NCBI GenBank assembly: GCA_002811675.1
Contig: PDIM01010453.1
Coordinates: 58,724-98,614, forward strand
Reading direction: 5' to 3'
Length of the DNA stretch: 39,891 bases
Origin: Ichthyosporea sp. XGB-2017a
Lineage: Eukaryota > Opisthokonta > Ichthyosporea
Shown: positions 30,825 to 39,891 of the stretch, piece after piece
Layout of the letters: the number at the start of each line of letters is the position of its first letter
How positions within the stretch are numbered: position 1 is the stretch's first letter
Notes under the pieces: generated by a model
Seen by the model: only the letters and a program-made list of their open reading frames with translations
Databases searched by the model: none
What the model was told of the DNA's origin: nothing
Position numbers and translations under genes: made by a program

Positions 30825-32467
30825 GTTTTTGTTTTTCTGTTGGCTTAACTCAAGTCAAGGAGCACTCTCAGATGCGATTGAAATAATCAATGAAGACAAT
30901 GCTTAAATCAAGATTTAACTTCCCAATTCTTGGTTTGTGTTTGTGTTGGAAGTTAGTGGTATACGGGCTGTCCTGTGCTTTTATAGGGGCTTCTTAAACA
31001 ATCAAAAGTCCATACTGTATATGATGTTGTTCGCCCAGCTTTTATGTTTATTATGTTTAGTGAAAGGGGCGGTATTTGCTGTGTAAGAGTCGGGAAATGA
31101 TCTGATAAGGAACCAAATACATATTGGGGGCTTGCAATAGATTCTACCTGCAATTGCACACTACATGCTTGAAACTGCATGTAATTTATAAGGGTCTGCA
31201 AAAGGGTCCATCGTAAGAGTACTTTACAAATATTGTGTGTGGTGTGCACCAAGTACATAATTATGCAATATATATAATTGTGGGTAATTATCTGTCTTTT
31301 TTGCTACTCTTGACTCTCGACCCTCGCTCTCGACAATATGAGTGCTCTATTGCAACACTGGATTTCAAAAAGTCTTATAGTCACAAATTAAACATAGTCA
31401 CAAATCATGACTCAATTCATAATTCATTGCTTGGTGGACGATCTAAAGAGCCTCAGGCTGTCCAATCACAGGCCTGCAAAGGGCCATTTATTGCAAAACC
31501 AAGTTAAAAACCAGCCTTTAACCCTAAATATTGCCTTAAAATATTATTGTCTTTATAAAAGAGTGCTTAAAAAAAGGTTGTACGACACAGCTGTTTAAAC
31601 ATTTCCCCCTCTAAACAAAGCAAAAGCACGTAATCTCCAATCCTCCCAGCAAAGTTTACTTGGATGGGCGGAGTTTTATTGTTTATTACTATTCTGGGGC
31701 AAAGATCCAGATTTTGACCAGAGTTGAAATGTCCCACTAGCACCCACGGCTCATCCATCCAATCACACCTCTTCAAATGGCCATTCTGTTCAAACAAATC
31801 CAAAGCAGGTTCCTTATCTCCGTTTACATATATACAGTATATTATAGCTGCTGATCAACCCAGCTGACTTAATTTGCTAATATTTGCTCATCGTACCCTC
31901 GTGACCCCCCTGCTGGTGGCCCTAATGGAAACTAGAACAAGAGAACGCAGAGAAAAAGAGAACATTCTCATCGCCCTAATTTGAATTACCCTGCAATTGT
32001 ACTTGCTCTAACAGGATAAATACAGAATCAGCTCTTTTCATACAAGCACGGAAGCAAATTTAATCACTACGAACTTTGTTCAAATGTTGCAGGTTTATTC
32101 TCGGGAACAAAACGACAAATAAAGATACGAGGCTGAAAAATTATCCAGAATGTCCATTTCAGGGGCTCCCATTGGCTAATGTTTAAGGAAGCGCATTTGC
32201 AATCAACCAGTTTTTCATGATTCCATTCGCATGTATTTTAAATGTTCAGAACCTTGAATTCATAACAAAGCCGACTATGCTCTTAACATTATTCAGGCTT
32301 CATAGCGGAGTTAGCAGCAATGTATCTGCGAGAGTTTTTAGCATAAAAGTTGTCCAGGGTCCTTGTAAATGTGATAATCTGTTCTTCCAGTTCAGCTATA
32401 AATAGTTATAAATTACATTTGCGATGGGAAAACTGATTTAGCAAGAGCCATATTGCCGCAGGTATAT
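30825..32467. other. 1.6-kb intergenic region with a duplicated composite motif
   Basis: The region is upstream of the transporter and downstream of the coiled-coil gene. Short frames (for example 31567-31803, -) lack codon structure or splice support. It holds TCCAATCACA-N11-GGCCATT twice (31461, 31758), AACCCTAAA (31520-31528) and A/T-rich DNA. No RNA gene was recognised. Confidence 0.5.
31461..31785. promoter_or_regulatory. duplicated CCAAT composite element
   Basis: TCCAATCACA and GGCCATT recur with identical 21-nt offset at 31461-31488 and 31758-31785. Twenty-three of 28 positions agree. The CCAAT part is a classical NF-Y target; the GGCCATT half is of unknown use. Confidence 0.5.
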
Positions 32468-33928
32468 TCAGTTATTCGACACAACTATGCACATGCGCAA
32501 CTTGCCAGTATTTTGAATTTCAGTTTGAATTTCACTTATGATGTCACCGTATCGTTTTACTTTGGCATTTTGATATTCATTGAAGCGCTTTTGTACTTCT
32601 TGACTAAAAAGCTTTACATAATTGTCAACGCTCTGCAAATATTCTACAGAAATGGTAAAGGTACACAATTAATAGGCAACATACACAAAAAGGAGGAGTT
32701 ATTCAGATGTTTCATATTCAGCTCGAAAGACTAAAACAAAAACTAACCTTTCAGAAGATCAACCTCCTGGTTATGCTGCCTTTCAATGGACTCTATAATC
32801 TACTTTTTAAGGCCGAGAGAAAATTATTAGATGGTTGTAAAAGAAACAGTAATACTTCCGGGCCGTTCAACAATATATACCCCTTTGAGCAAGTTTTGAT
32901 AGGCAATCGAAGCATGACATTCTGCTTGAGTATTCCTACTGTTAGCCGATGGCATTTCAGTTTTAATTTTGTAAACCGAATCACGGTTGGAGGGCTCATT
33001 GTTTTGATGCAGAACAGAGGGCATTGGCGACTCTCTAGAAGAGCATGCCATGGGCTTTGGTGTAAGGGCAGGAGCAGTTTTTGTAGGTGTGTTTTTATCA
33101 GATTGGCACTTCAAAGCAGACTCTGCCTTTTCGATATCCTCCGTTGGTTTCCTTGAGGTTTCCGTAATTTTAGAATTACTCAATGTACTTTCCTGTGATG
33201 GGGGTTGAGGCATTGTAAATTGCTCAGCAGATGCCCCAGTTATTGTCGGGCTTGCACAATTACTTTTGTGACCAAAGCTAAAGGAACCTGGGTTTAGGTC
33301 GCATTTATCACTTGCAGAAACATTAACCATTTTCTTTCCATCTTCACGCTTCTCCTTCTGGAAGGGCTGGGTCAGTGAAGGTGCTCCAAATACAGCAGGG
33401 CAGAAGCTGCCACTACCAGGACCAGTTATCGGGGACGGAGGCGGAGCTTCACTACCAGCACGAGGCTCTGAAGGACTTGCTTTTAGATTCTTCACATTCC
33501 TTAACGGTCTAGCAGGAATTTTAAACTCAAAATCATCATCGCTTTTTGATTCAACACAAAGTGGTAAAATAAAAAGGCAAAGTTATGCAAAGCATTGTCT
33601 TCTACGTTAACGAATGTTTTGTTCTTGTCGAAATAAGAAAATAAAAAACAAAAGAAGAGCGAAGCAAAGTGCAATATATGAAGAGCACATGGAATAGCAT
33701 GAAATATCATCTTTTCCATTTATACCTTGAACAGTTATACTCGGACACATTCTTATCCACCTTTTGTTGCGAATCTTCCAATGCAGTGGAAGATTGGTGC
33801 TCCATCATCGACGGCAATTTTGAGGAGGATGAAGAAGGGCATGGAGGGGAGGAAGTATCAGCACTCTGTCGTGCAGGAATGAGAGACGGAATCTCAGACA
33901 AGTTTGATGGATGCACCCCTGTGTTCAT
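32468..33928 (-). CDS. Ser/Pro-rich protein with C-terminal coiled coil, four exons
   Basis: Exons 33928-33726, 33541-32881, 32799-32748 and 32643-32468 give about 363 residues. Every junction keeps frame, and the third and fourth exons fuse into one continuous helix (IIESIERQHNQEVDLLK joined to EYLQSVDNYV), which supports the model. The ~290 N-terminal residues are low-complexity, rich in Ser, Pro and charged residues, with an acidic DDDFEF start of exon 2. The last 80 form an amphipathic coiled coil. No catalytic or known domain was recognised. Such a layout occurs in chromosome- and cytoskeleton-associated proteins, but that is only a guess. The start ATG 33928 follows a CTTTTTTAGTTTCAG acceptor-like sequence, so an extra 5' exon is possible. 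Confidence 0.65.
32644..32747 (-). other. intron 3 of the coiled-coil gene (104 nt)
   Basis: The donor is GTTAGT and the acceptor CATTTCTGTAG. CTATTAAT is the branch-like motif. G|AA makes Glu and continues the helix. Confidence 0.75.
32800..32880 (-). other. intron 2 of the coiled-coil gene (81 nt)
   Basis: The donor is GTATAT and the acceptor AAAAAGTAG. CTAATAA is the branch-like motif. Phase 0 joins NLLKG to IIESIE. Reading through would hit a stop after 17 codons. Confidence 0.7.
33542..33725 (-). other. intron 1 of the coiled-coil gene (184 nt)
   Basis: The donor is GTATAA and the acceptor AATCAAAAAG. AG|C gives Ser and joins YNCS to SDDDFEF. The acceptor has a poor pyrimidine tract, so this junction is the least certain of the gene. 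Confidence 0.55.
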
Positions 33929-34393
33929 TGTCACTGAAACTAAAAAAGGAGTACATCAAATGATTGATCACAACAGGAGTGAAGGGCAGTTGACAGATGC
34001 TAATAAAATTTGAAGTGAAAATAAACACAAATCTCTTCCTTGAAGAAATCCCAGGAAATTCCTACAAACCACGGAGAACCAAGAGTTAGCTGGAAACAGA
34101 AAAGAAAAGAAAGCGAAAAAAGAAAAAAAAAGGACTGTGGCCTGCGGGGTGACGGGAGATGTGGACTGTTTTTGGCGGGAATTATTTTTAAAAGGAGTTG
34201 CTACTTCTGACAGAGAGTGCAGTTGTCATAAGTTATGCCCTAGTTATTGCAACATAATGCCAATTTGTGTGGATCTCGCCTGGCAAATATTTATTGGTAC
34301 AGTTGCAGTCAAGCACGCCTTACGTGACAAGGAAAACAACACCATAACACAGAAAGAGAGCAGTGTTCCCAGAGAGAAAGGGTATTTGCTAGA
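33929..34393. other. intergenic region between pyrophosphatase and coiled-coil genes
   Basis: Both genes are on the minus strand, so this is the 3' flank of one and the promoter of the next. A long purine run lies at about 34096-34132 on the plus strand. CTATATAAGAG at 34394-34404 falls at the end of the pyrophosphatase gene. No additional gene was seen. Confidence 0.5.
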
Positions 34394-35887
34394 CTATATA
34401 AGAGGGGGAATTCCTTCGGTCCATGCCTTAAGAAGCTGATGAGCAACAGCAGCCGGGGGTGGGACCAGAATTGCATTAGACTTCACCGCTTTCCTCGGCT
34501 CCCTTTCGACATCATCCCCTATGTTCCGTTTAGCGGCAGCTCCTGCACGTTTACCAAAAGCCACAATAGAGTCATCCAAAGCTTCTTGGACTTCGGCCTT
34601 TGTAAACCACTGCACATCATCCAGCTCATCATCGTCTGGTACAATTACGTCTAAAGTGGGGTCTGGAGCCCCTTCCTTTCCACCACCAACAATCCCAAGT
34701 CCTCCAATCATCAACTGCCCAGGAAAAGGCCAAGGCTGGGAGAACATATACCTGAACGAATATTCAATATCGACACCCGCCTCTTCAAGAACTTCCCGAC
34801 GCGCAGCCTCTTCTACACTCTCCCCAGCCTCTAGAAATCCGGCAAGGCACGAATAAAATCCCGTGGGCGAACCCCTCTTTCTACCCAGAAGTGCCCTCTC
34901 GCCGTCGGCGGAAAGAACAAGCGTTATAAGTACAGGATCAACACGTGGATATGATACGTTGATTGTTTGTGTGTGTGACTGACAGAAACTATTGGTGCAT
35001 ACTATTTTATGACCACCACACGCAAGGCTACAAGATGACCCACACAATGAGCAGAATTTGTGATTCCGTGACCAGTTAATCAGAGTATGGGCATTGCCAA
35101 TAATTGCAGCTTCATCATGATCTTCAATGGCAAATGTCGATTGCCTGGCATTTCGAAAATGAATATCCTCGCTATCCGAAACTAGATGTGTGTTTACCAA
35201 ATCGAGGATTTCCTCAACCGACAAGCGAGCTGATTTAATAACATTATCCGAGTCCTCTTTTTCTGCATAGGGCTCCCCTGTTGACGAGGCAATGTTGTTG
35301 TTAGCAGGTGACTGTACAAGAAGCAAGGGGCTTATATCAAAGGCAAATCGTGCTTGATTAGTACTTGGATCTACTCCAAGAAAGAGCATTTGCTCGTAAA
35401 CGCCCTCGAAAATTGCTGTGGGAATCTCGTCTCTACACAGCCAAGCAATAGAGCCTTCCCTTTGGTCCTGGATATTTTGAATGCGAATAAGAGGTTTGAG
35501 GTTATTGAAAATAAGAAACTGTGTATCAGGGGCTTCAAGGGCTTCTTTAACAAAGGCTGGATCATCTCTTTTGACACTCTGCTTGTCCAATGGATTATTC
35601 GCAAATTTAATTCGCACATTACCAAAAGGCTGGTGTTTTAAATTTTGTACGATATCATAGTTGCCGATTTCATTTCGCACAAAACCATCCCCATCCCTGC
35701 CGTCCCAGTTATTCATGCTCGACTGAAAATAACGCACTAAGCTAATTCCTGATCTTGTCCGCTGTCTCACCTGCGATGCGAAAGAGAGAGCGGGGGAGCA
35801 CAACTTGAAATTTAAGGTTGATGTCAAGTTTAAAGTTTTCGTAATATGTTGAAATCCACCACTCAAGCGACATACACTCATGATCAT
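34394..35887 (-). CDS. NudC-type NADH pyrophosphatase (Nudix) with mitochondrial-like N-terminus
   Basis: The frame opens at a TTG, so the first ATG at 35887 is chosen (497 residues; a second ATG is two codons on). The N-terminal ~55 residues are rich in Arg, Ser, Leu and poor in acid, a probable mitochondrial presequence. An N-terminal NUDIX-like region follows, then a zinc ribbon (C279-x2-C282 to C297-x4-C302). The Nudix box is complete at 350-372 (GFLEAGESVEEAARREVLEEAGV reads G-x5-E-x7-R-E-V-x-E-E-x-G-V). Directly after comes SQPWPFPG (383-390), the signature of NADH diphosphatases. The reaction is NADH to NMNH plus AMP; relatives also remove NAD caps from RNA. There is no SKL-type peroxisomal signal at the C-terminus (it ends PPLI). 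Confidence 0.93.
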   Translation of the reverse strand: MIMSVCRLSGGFQHITKTLNLTSTLNFKLCSPALSFASQVRQRTRSGISLVRYFQSSMNNWDGRDGDGFVRNEIGNYDIVQNLKHQPFGNVRIKFANNPLDKQSVKRDDPAFVKEALEAPDTQFLIFNNLKPLIRIQNIQDQREGSIAWLCRDEIPTAIFEGVYEQMLFLGVDPSTNQARFAFDISPLLLVQSPANNNIASSTGEPYAEKEDSDNVIKSARLSVEEILDLVNTHLVSDSEDIHFRNARQSTFAIEDHDEAAIIGNAHTLINWSRNHKFCSLCGSSCSLACGGHKIVCTNSFCQSHTQTINVSYPRVDPVLITLVLSADGERALLGRKRGSPTGFYSCLAGFLEAGESVEEAARREVLEEAGVDIEYSFRYMFSQPWPFPGQLMIGGLGIVGGGKEGAPDPTLDVIVPDDDELDDVQWFTKAEVQEALDDSIVAFGKRAGAAAKRNIGDDVEREPRKAVKSNAILVPPPAAVAHQLLKAWTEGIPPLI

Positions 35888-36972
35888 TGTGCGGAAGAAT
35901 ATAGTAATTTCGTTAATGAAAATCAGACCCAGTCCCAAGTCACGTACGAAACACCAAATCTAGAGGTAAATAGCTCAAACAAACAGCAAGGACTAGCAGA
36001 GTCAAGGGACCACAACTAGCAGAGAGAAGGGCTCTGTTAGTTGTTACCTGTTGGGGGGGCTCCCTGTAGCAGCTCCCTGTCCCTGACTCCTGAGGGGTGT
36101 TGCCCCGTGTTAGTACTTAGGGGTTGACACTTGGCTAGTCAGCCCGCAGCCGGCCTAGGACCTGAAGCGGTTAAGGTGACGACGTTGAAGGTTTTTGGTC
36201 TTTAAACTTTAAAGGTAGAAATCACCCAAAGGGCCCATCAGTCCTCAGCCCAGGCTCTAGCTAAGCTCACATCGTCTTTAGGGAAGCAATATTCCAGAAT
36301 AGGTACAGAGATGAATTCTCGACCACTATTCTTTACAATTACTCATGAAGAGGATTAATAACAACCGACGTGGGCCTCTGTTAGGTTCCATTTTTGAATA
36401 CACAACAATATAGCTTAATCCCCCCCTCTTCCCTGCTTCCTTTGGTGCCTTTCCTCCACCATAGGGATCACACAGCCTGTCCTCCAGGTGGATCTACCGT
36501 CTCTACTGCAGAAGGTTGGATCCTCCCGGCTCCCTTACAGGCTACAACAAACAGCTATACATATTTCCCGCCAAAAATCACTGCAATGCTCTAATCTCAG
36601 TCTCTTGGTCTATTACTATGGGATTCCCAATACAAATCCCCTACCCCTCCCCATAATAATATCCCCTCATCTTCTCCACAGTACTCCACAGAAGCTTCAC
36701 ATACTTATCGCGATTTAAATTAACAACCTCCTGTACTTCATAATCGAATTAAAGTCAAACTGTATCAGGAGTCAGGTAGCGTGAAGACCCGAGTGGGCTG
36801 AGGAAAGAAGATCGAACTGGGGTTTATATCATTGCGTTTTTCACAAGGAACACTGTGAACCCCCCGATTTCCTGCTACGTTATCCAAAAAGACATTATAG
36901 ACGGAGGCTCGAAGAGGGCAAAGAGTATATTTATTTTACCGAGTTAGGGTTTCAATACCTTTCAATACACCA
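35888..36972. other. divergent intergenic region of the pyrophosphatase and NuSAP genes
   Basis: 1.1 kb with no gene recognised. It has a G/C-rich block with short inverted repeats (about 36040-36180), ACTAGCAGAG twice (35992, 36015), and a perfect telobox TTAGGGTTT (36944-36952) 21 nt before the NuSAP start. A structured non-coding RNA in the G/C-rich block is possible but not supported. Confidence 0.5.
36944..36952. promoter_or_regulatory. telobox-like element
   Basis: TTAGGGTTT (AAACCCTAA on the other strand) lies just upstream of the NuSAP ATG. Teloboxes mark promoters of growth and cell-cycle genes in plants and some other eukaryotes; use here is inferred. Confidence 0.35.
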
Positions 36973-38764
36973 ATGACCCATTCAGCATCCTCATCCCAAC
37001 CTTTGTATTCGGAGGAACAGCTTGTTTCTATGAAAAGGACAAAGATTCAAAGCATTGCAAAGAAATACGGCTTTAAAAGAAATCTGAAAACTGTCGAGCT
37101 TGTTCAACTGATCTTGCACGCTCAAAATGAATATTTGAAAAGCAGCATCGAGAAAAAAACAGAAGGGGTGGAGGAAAATAACGTTGGTGAGAACGTTGAA
37201 AGCATCGGTCGTAAAGCTAATAATTCCAATGAACGTAAACCGTCCCAAGTAAAAAAGACCATAAACAGGAACTCCAAAAAGAAGGAACTGGAAAATTTAT
37301 CAAGTGCCAAACGAAAGTATGAAGAGCCTCAACGGAGGTCTTCTAAGCGTAATAGAAACACGGAAAATCTAAAATCATGGGACGAATACTTTCAAGAAAC
37401 AGTTTCTGGAGCAAACACCAACAAAACGTCACCGAAACAGCCCCCTGGTCAGGTCTTCAAGAAAGGAACTGATGATAAAGCTAGTTCAAGCCCTCATCAA
37501 GGGCCCAAGGAGAAAGGCTCAAACATGCGCGCGAACAAAGCTCAGGAACGGCCCCAGGGAAATTTTTGTGACGTATATGAAGAAACATCAACAGCTTCTG
37601 GGAATATTGGCATAAAGACTGCTGAGCAAATTGAAATACACGCAAATGACTCCCCAGTGTCTAAACGCATTTCACCTATGAGCTACAGTAAGCATGCGAT
37701 TGAGAGCCAGGTAAACGCAGAAGTGACTAGCAAAAAATCTGAAATTAAATCTCAAATGTGGAATGAGCTCCAAAGCCGAGTAGCTAGTGCGAAAAAGTCT
37801 ACTTCGAAGGAAACCCCAAAGCAAAGTGCCCGGAGAATAGCAAGCCAAAAAAAGCTCTTTGAAAAGTCCCGTAACCGCAAGGATTCACCTCACGCTCAGA
37901 AAGATTGTAAAAGTGTCAGTGCATCATTTACAGAGGCACATAACAAAGAGTTTGGACGCATGAAGTCCATCGCTGACTATTCTAGAGCCCGGGCCATAGC
38001 AAGCAAGTGTGATGAAATGAGCTCGATTCCTTTTGCTCCCAAGCTATCTAAAATACCACAAACAAAAGGCAGCTTTTCTAGCCGCACTAGTTATGCTTCC
38101 CAGATAGTAACTGGCACTGATCAAACTCATTCTAGTAGGAGTGAAAGTGTTGTAGGGCGTAAAAGAAAGTTACCCCCGAGTGAGCAGGAGGTACGAGTTA
38201 GTGCAAAGAAGAAAAAAGGTAATGAATGTATTATGTAACTACACAACTTATCGCTGTGGTAAACAGGTTGAGACTAGCTGCTAGCTTACAGTTGCAGTTC
38301 TTAATTTGCTCATATACCCCATATTGTAGTATAATATTACTGATTGCAATATTTATTGTTTGAAATTAAAATGATTTTCAGGCTGGAGGTCTACTTCTAA
38401 CACGAAAAGCGGTCATGTGCATCATGTTGTGGCTCCAAAACGCCCTCTTACTGATGAAACCGCATCGAATATACGGAAAAATAACAGTAGCTGCACGGAC
38501 ACATCTACGATGGACAAAGGCGCCGCCTCAGTTACTCGTAGTAGTATAAGTACTATGGTTGCAGCAGCACGTCCACCTGCATTTCCTAGCATCTCGAATC
38601 GGAGTACCAAAACCACAACTAGCTCTGCTACGTCGTCGCGCAATTCAAAAACGCCTAGTGGCTGCATCCCTCACATTAATCGGCGCTTTAATTTGCAGGA
38701 GTCTTTAAAACGTCCATTGACCTACAAGCCACACCATGGAAAGCTAAAGCCTTTTAATTATTGA
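36973..38764 (+). CDS. NUSAP1: nucleolar and spindle-associated protein (NuSAP) homologue, one intron
   Basis: Exons 36973-38218 and 38382-38764 encode about 542 residues from ATG 36973. An N-terminal SAP motif (about 15-45, MKRTKIQSIAKKYGFKR) is followed by a Lys/Ser-rich disordered region. Mid-protein FTEAHNKEFGRMKSIADY (about 310-330) matches the NuSAP microtubule-binding helix. The C-terminus has RRFNLQESLKRPLTYKPH followed by GKLKP, the signature block of the family. NuSAP bundles and stabilises microtubules near chromatin during mitosis and binds DNA through the SAP domain, and is under importin and cell-cycle control in animals. The long basic linker fits. I see no KEN box by eye. A mitotic spindle role in this organism is inferred. 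Confidence 0.85.
38219..38381 (+). other. intron of the NuSAP homologue (163 nt)
   Basis: The donor is GTAATG and the acceptor TTTTCAG. G|GC gives Gly and leads into the frame that carries the family's C-terminal signature. Without splicing the protein stops after about six more codons and lacks it. Confidence 0.85.
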
Positions 38765-39564
38765 TCATCATGAATATTGACCTCGATGATCTAGCAGCTA
38801 GCTTAATTACCAGCTAGTTTAAAAGCATTAACTAGACGGCGTCACGGCAAAAGTAGATCTGATTCCTTTTTAAAAAAAACTTGCAAGAAAAGTCGCGTAG
38901 CTACAGGCTACTCTACTTCTTCTTAATCCAAGACGACAGCTCTTGCCTCTTACGTAAGTTAACAAATTATATAACCAGCATCTAGTGTTAAATTTCGATT
39001 ACTAGCTAGGACTCAAAGTTGCGGATTTCAACGTCACTCAGTGTCATGACTAGTCCTTTACAATATTATTATAAGCACACCATTCACAAATCGATCTGCT
39101 TCAGTACAAGTGCCCCACGGGGCGCGCCAATTTCAATAAAATTAGATTACGTCGAAGAAAATTAATATTCATGAAGGAAAAAGTTTATTGTAATTACTTG
39201 TCTATTAACGGCGGATCACTTTTCGGGCGACATTCGTGATTAACGAGTACATGGAGAGTCTGTAAGCTTGAGAAAGGATCAAGATCTGATCTGCAATTAG
39301 AGTTCCCAATATATTGTTATAATCACTAGGGTTACGAATACTGATTGGAATTCATGTCTGAAACAGGGAGATATAAGTATGAATTTTAGGTATAACCACT
39401 ATTAATAATTATTAGGTAGCGTAGAAAGATCAAATATATAATTTGTGATATATTTTTCAGGCAGCACACACGCGCGTACCCGGCCCGGAGCTGGGCGTAG
39501 AGCCCCGCCTCACCACAAACAAAGCGGAACTTAATGTCAGCAAATTTCAAGGATGTGGCACATT
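38765..39564. other. A/T-rich intergenic region with CTAG-rich palindromes
   Basis: No gene was recognised. GCTAGC/CTAGCT-type palindromes cluster near 38780-38815 and 38998-39010, and GCCCCACGGGGC overlaps GGCGCGCC at 39112-39128. A minus-strand open frame (39386-39568) reads protein-like for about 45 residues but has no start, splice or family support. Confidence 0.4.
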
Positions 39565-39849
39565 TCATGAACGCCCGATGGGTTTCACCACTTTAATTCG
39601 ACGTTCATCCAATATATTTCGCATTAATTGCGCTTCACTCAGCACAAATGGAAACGGTGTTGCAATGTCGTTCCTGACAAGGATGATCCTGGTGTACGAC
39701 ATCGACCAGTCGAAGGGGTTGACATGGAGATTGATCCTCTGGCCGGTGTTGGAGTCTCCTTCGGCATTATAACCTGAGTAAAACAATAAACAGATTTATA
39801 AAGTAATACCAGTCCAGAATGAGGAGAGCCCTTTACCAAGCCCCCTCAT
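39565..39849 (-). CDS. possible small spliced gene at the window edge, unknown
   Basis: An ATG at 39849 gives four codons, then GTAAAG (39836) to TACTCAG (39774) could be a 63-nt intron; G|GT gives Gly and leads into a 67-codon open exon ending at 39565. The exon is more G/C-rich than its flanks and reads protein-like (HVNPFDWSMSYTRIILVRN). A second open frame (39568 to 39386) continues protein-like beyond the stop, so a frameshift or another intron is possible, and the sequence could be a decayed element. No family was recognised. Confidence 0.25.
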
Positions 39850-39891
39850 TACAATATATATATGTTTATTGTAAATAAGAAGTACAATTTA

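Noticed and set aside
31567-31803. 78-codon minus-strand frame
   Set aside because: It has no family resemblance, no splice partners and overlaps the duplicated CCAAT motif; its length is expected by chance.
35990-36400. Structured non-coding RNA in the G/C-rich block before NuSAP
   Set aside because: Short inverted repeats are visible, but no known RNA family signature (tRNA boxes, 5S, snRNA) is present.
39386-39568. Separate gene from the 60-codon minus-strand frame
   Set aside because: It overlaps the end of the previous frame and may be its frameshifted continuation, so there is not enough evidence for a separate gene.
1-39891. CRISPR array, bacterial operon or phage features
   Set aside because: No regularly spaced repeats and no ribosome-binding sites; introns and gene content are clearly eukaryotic.

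Overview
The window looks like nuclear DNA of a free-living unicellular eukaryote with compact genes. Genes lie on both strands without operons. Most are single long open frames broken by zero to three short GT-AG introns, which I place at about 63 to 184 nt. Three of the clearest introns carry the sequence TACTAAT, which resembles a yeast-type branch point. Intergenic DNA is A/T-rich, with homopolymers and microsatellites. The gene mix fits a protist or an early-diverging fungal or holozoan lineage: a spliceosomal cyclophilin, an ER thioredoxin-fold protein ending HEEL, TmcB-like membrane proteins, a hybrid histidine kinase and a NuSAP homologue. I cannot name the species or fix the lineage from sequence alone.

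Layout. At 238-4766 (+) is a very long ER-type protein with about seven thioredoxin folds. It is followed by a convergent cyclophilin H gene (4929-5516, -). The 6088-8535 segment may be a mobile-element remnant: an AT-hook/coiled-coil gene (+) converges on a PIF/Harbinger DDE nuclease exon (-) that lacks its 5' part. At 8837-10156 (-) is a type II membrane protein with a Ser/Thr stalk and a Cys-rich ectodomain, preceded by an upstream region rich in TGACGT motifs. The centre (11235-23628) holds two very large, divergently transcribed, paralogous polytopic membrane proteins. Both have a TmcB-like layout: N-terminal membrane bundle, repeat-helical region, PAS-like fold, then two further membrane/ectodomain units. 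They share a 734-bp promoter region.

At 23794-26068 two small secreted proteins, one Asp-box/BNR-like and one with a weak SUEL-lectin resemblance, are divergently arranged around a region with a perfect-arm inverted repeat and a G-box. They are followed by a soluble PAS-PAS hybrid histidine kinase (26528-28891, -), an EamA/DMT transporter with a C-terminal double CxxC motif (29685-30824, -), a four-exon Ser/Pro-rich coiled-coil gene that I assembled from splice signals (32468-33928, -), a NudC-type NADH pyrophosphatase with a mitochondrial-like N-terminus (34394-35887, -), and a NuSAP homologue (36973-38764, +). The right edge holds a doubtful small spliced gene.

How the genes relate: the TmcB-like pair, the hybrid kinase and the secreted or membrane-anchored surface proteins suggest an environment-sensing and cell-surface theme. 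This is inference from domain content, because neighbouring eukaryotic genes need not act together. No rRNA, tRNA or CRISPR was recognised.
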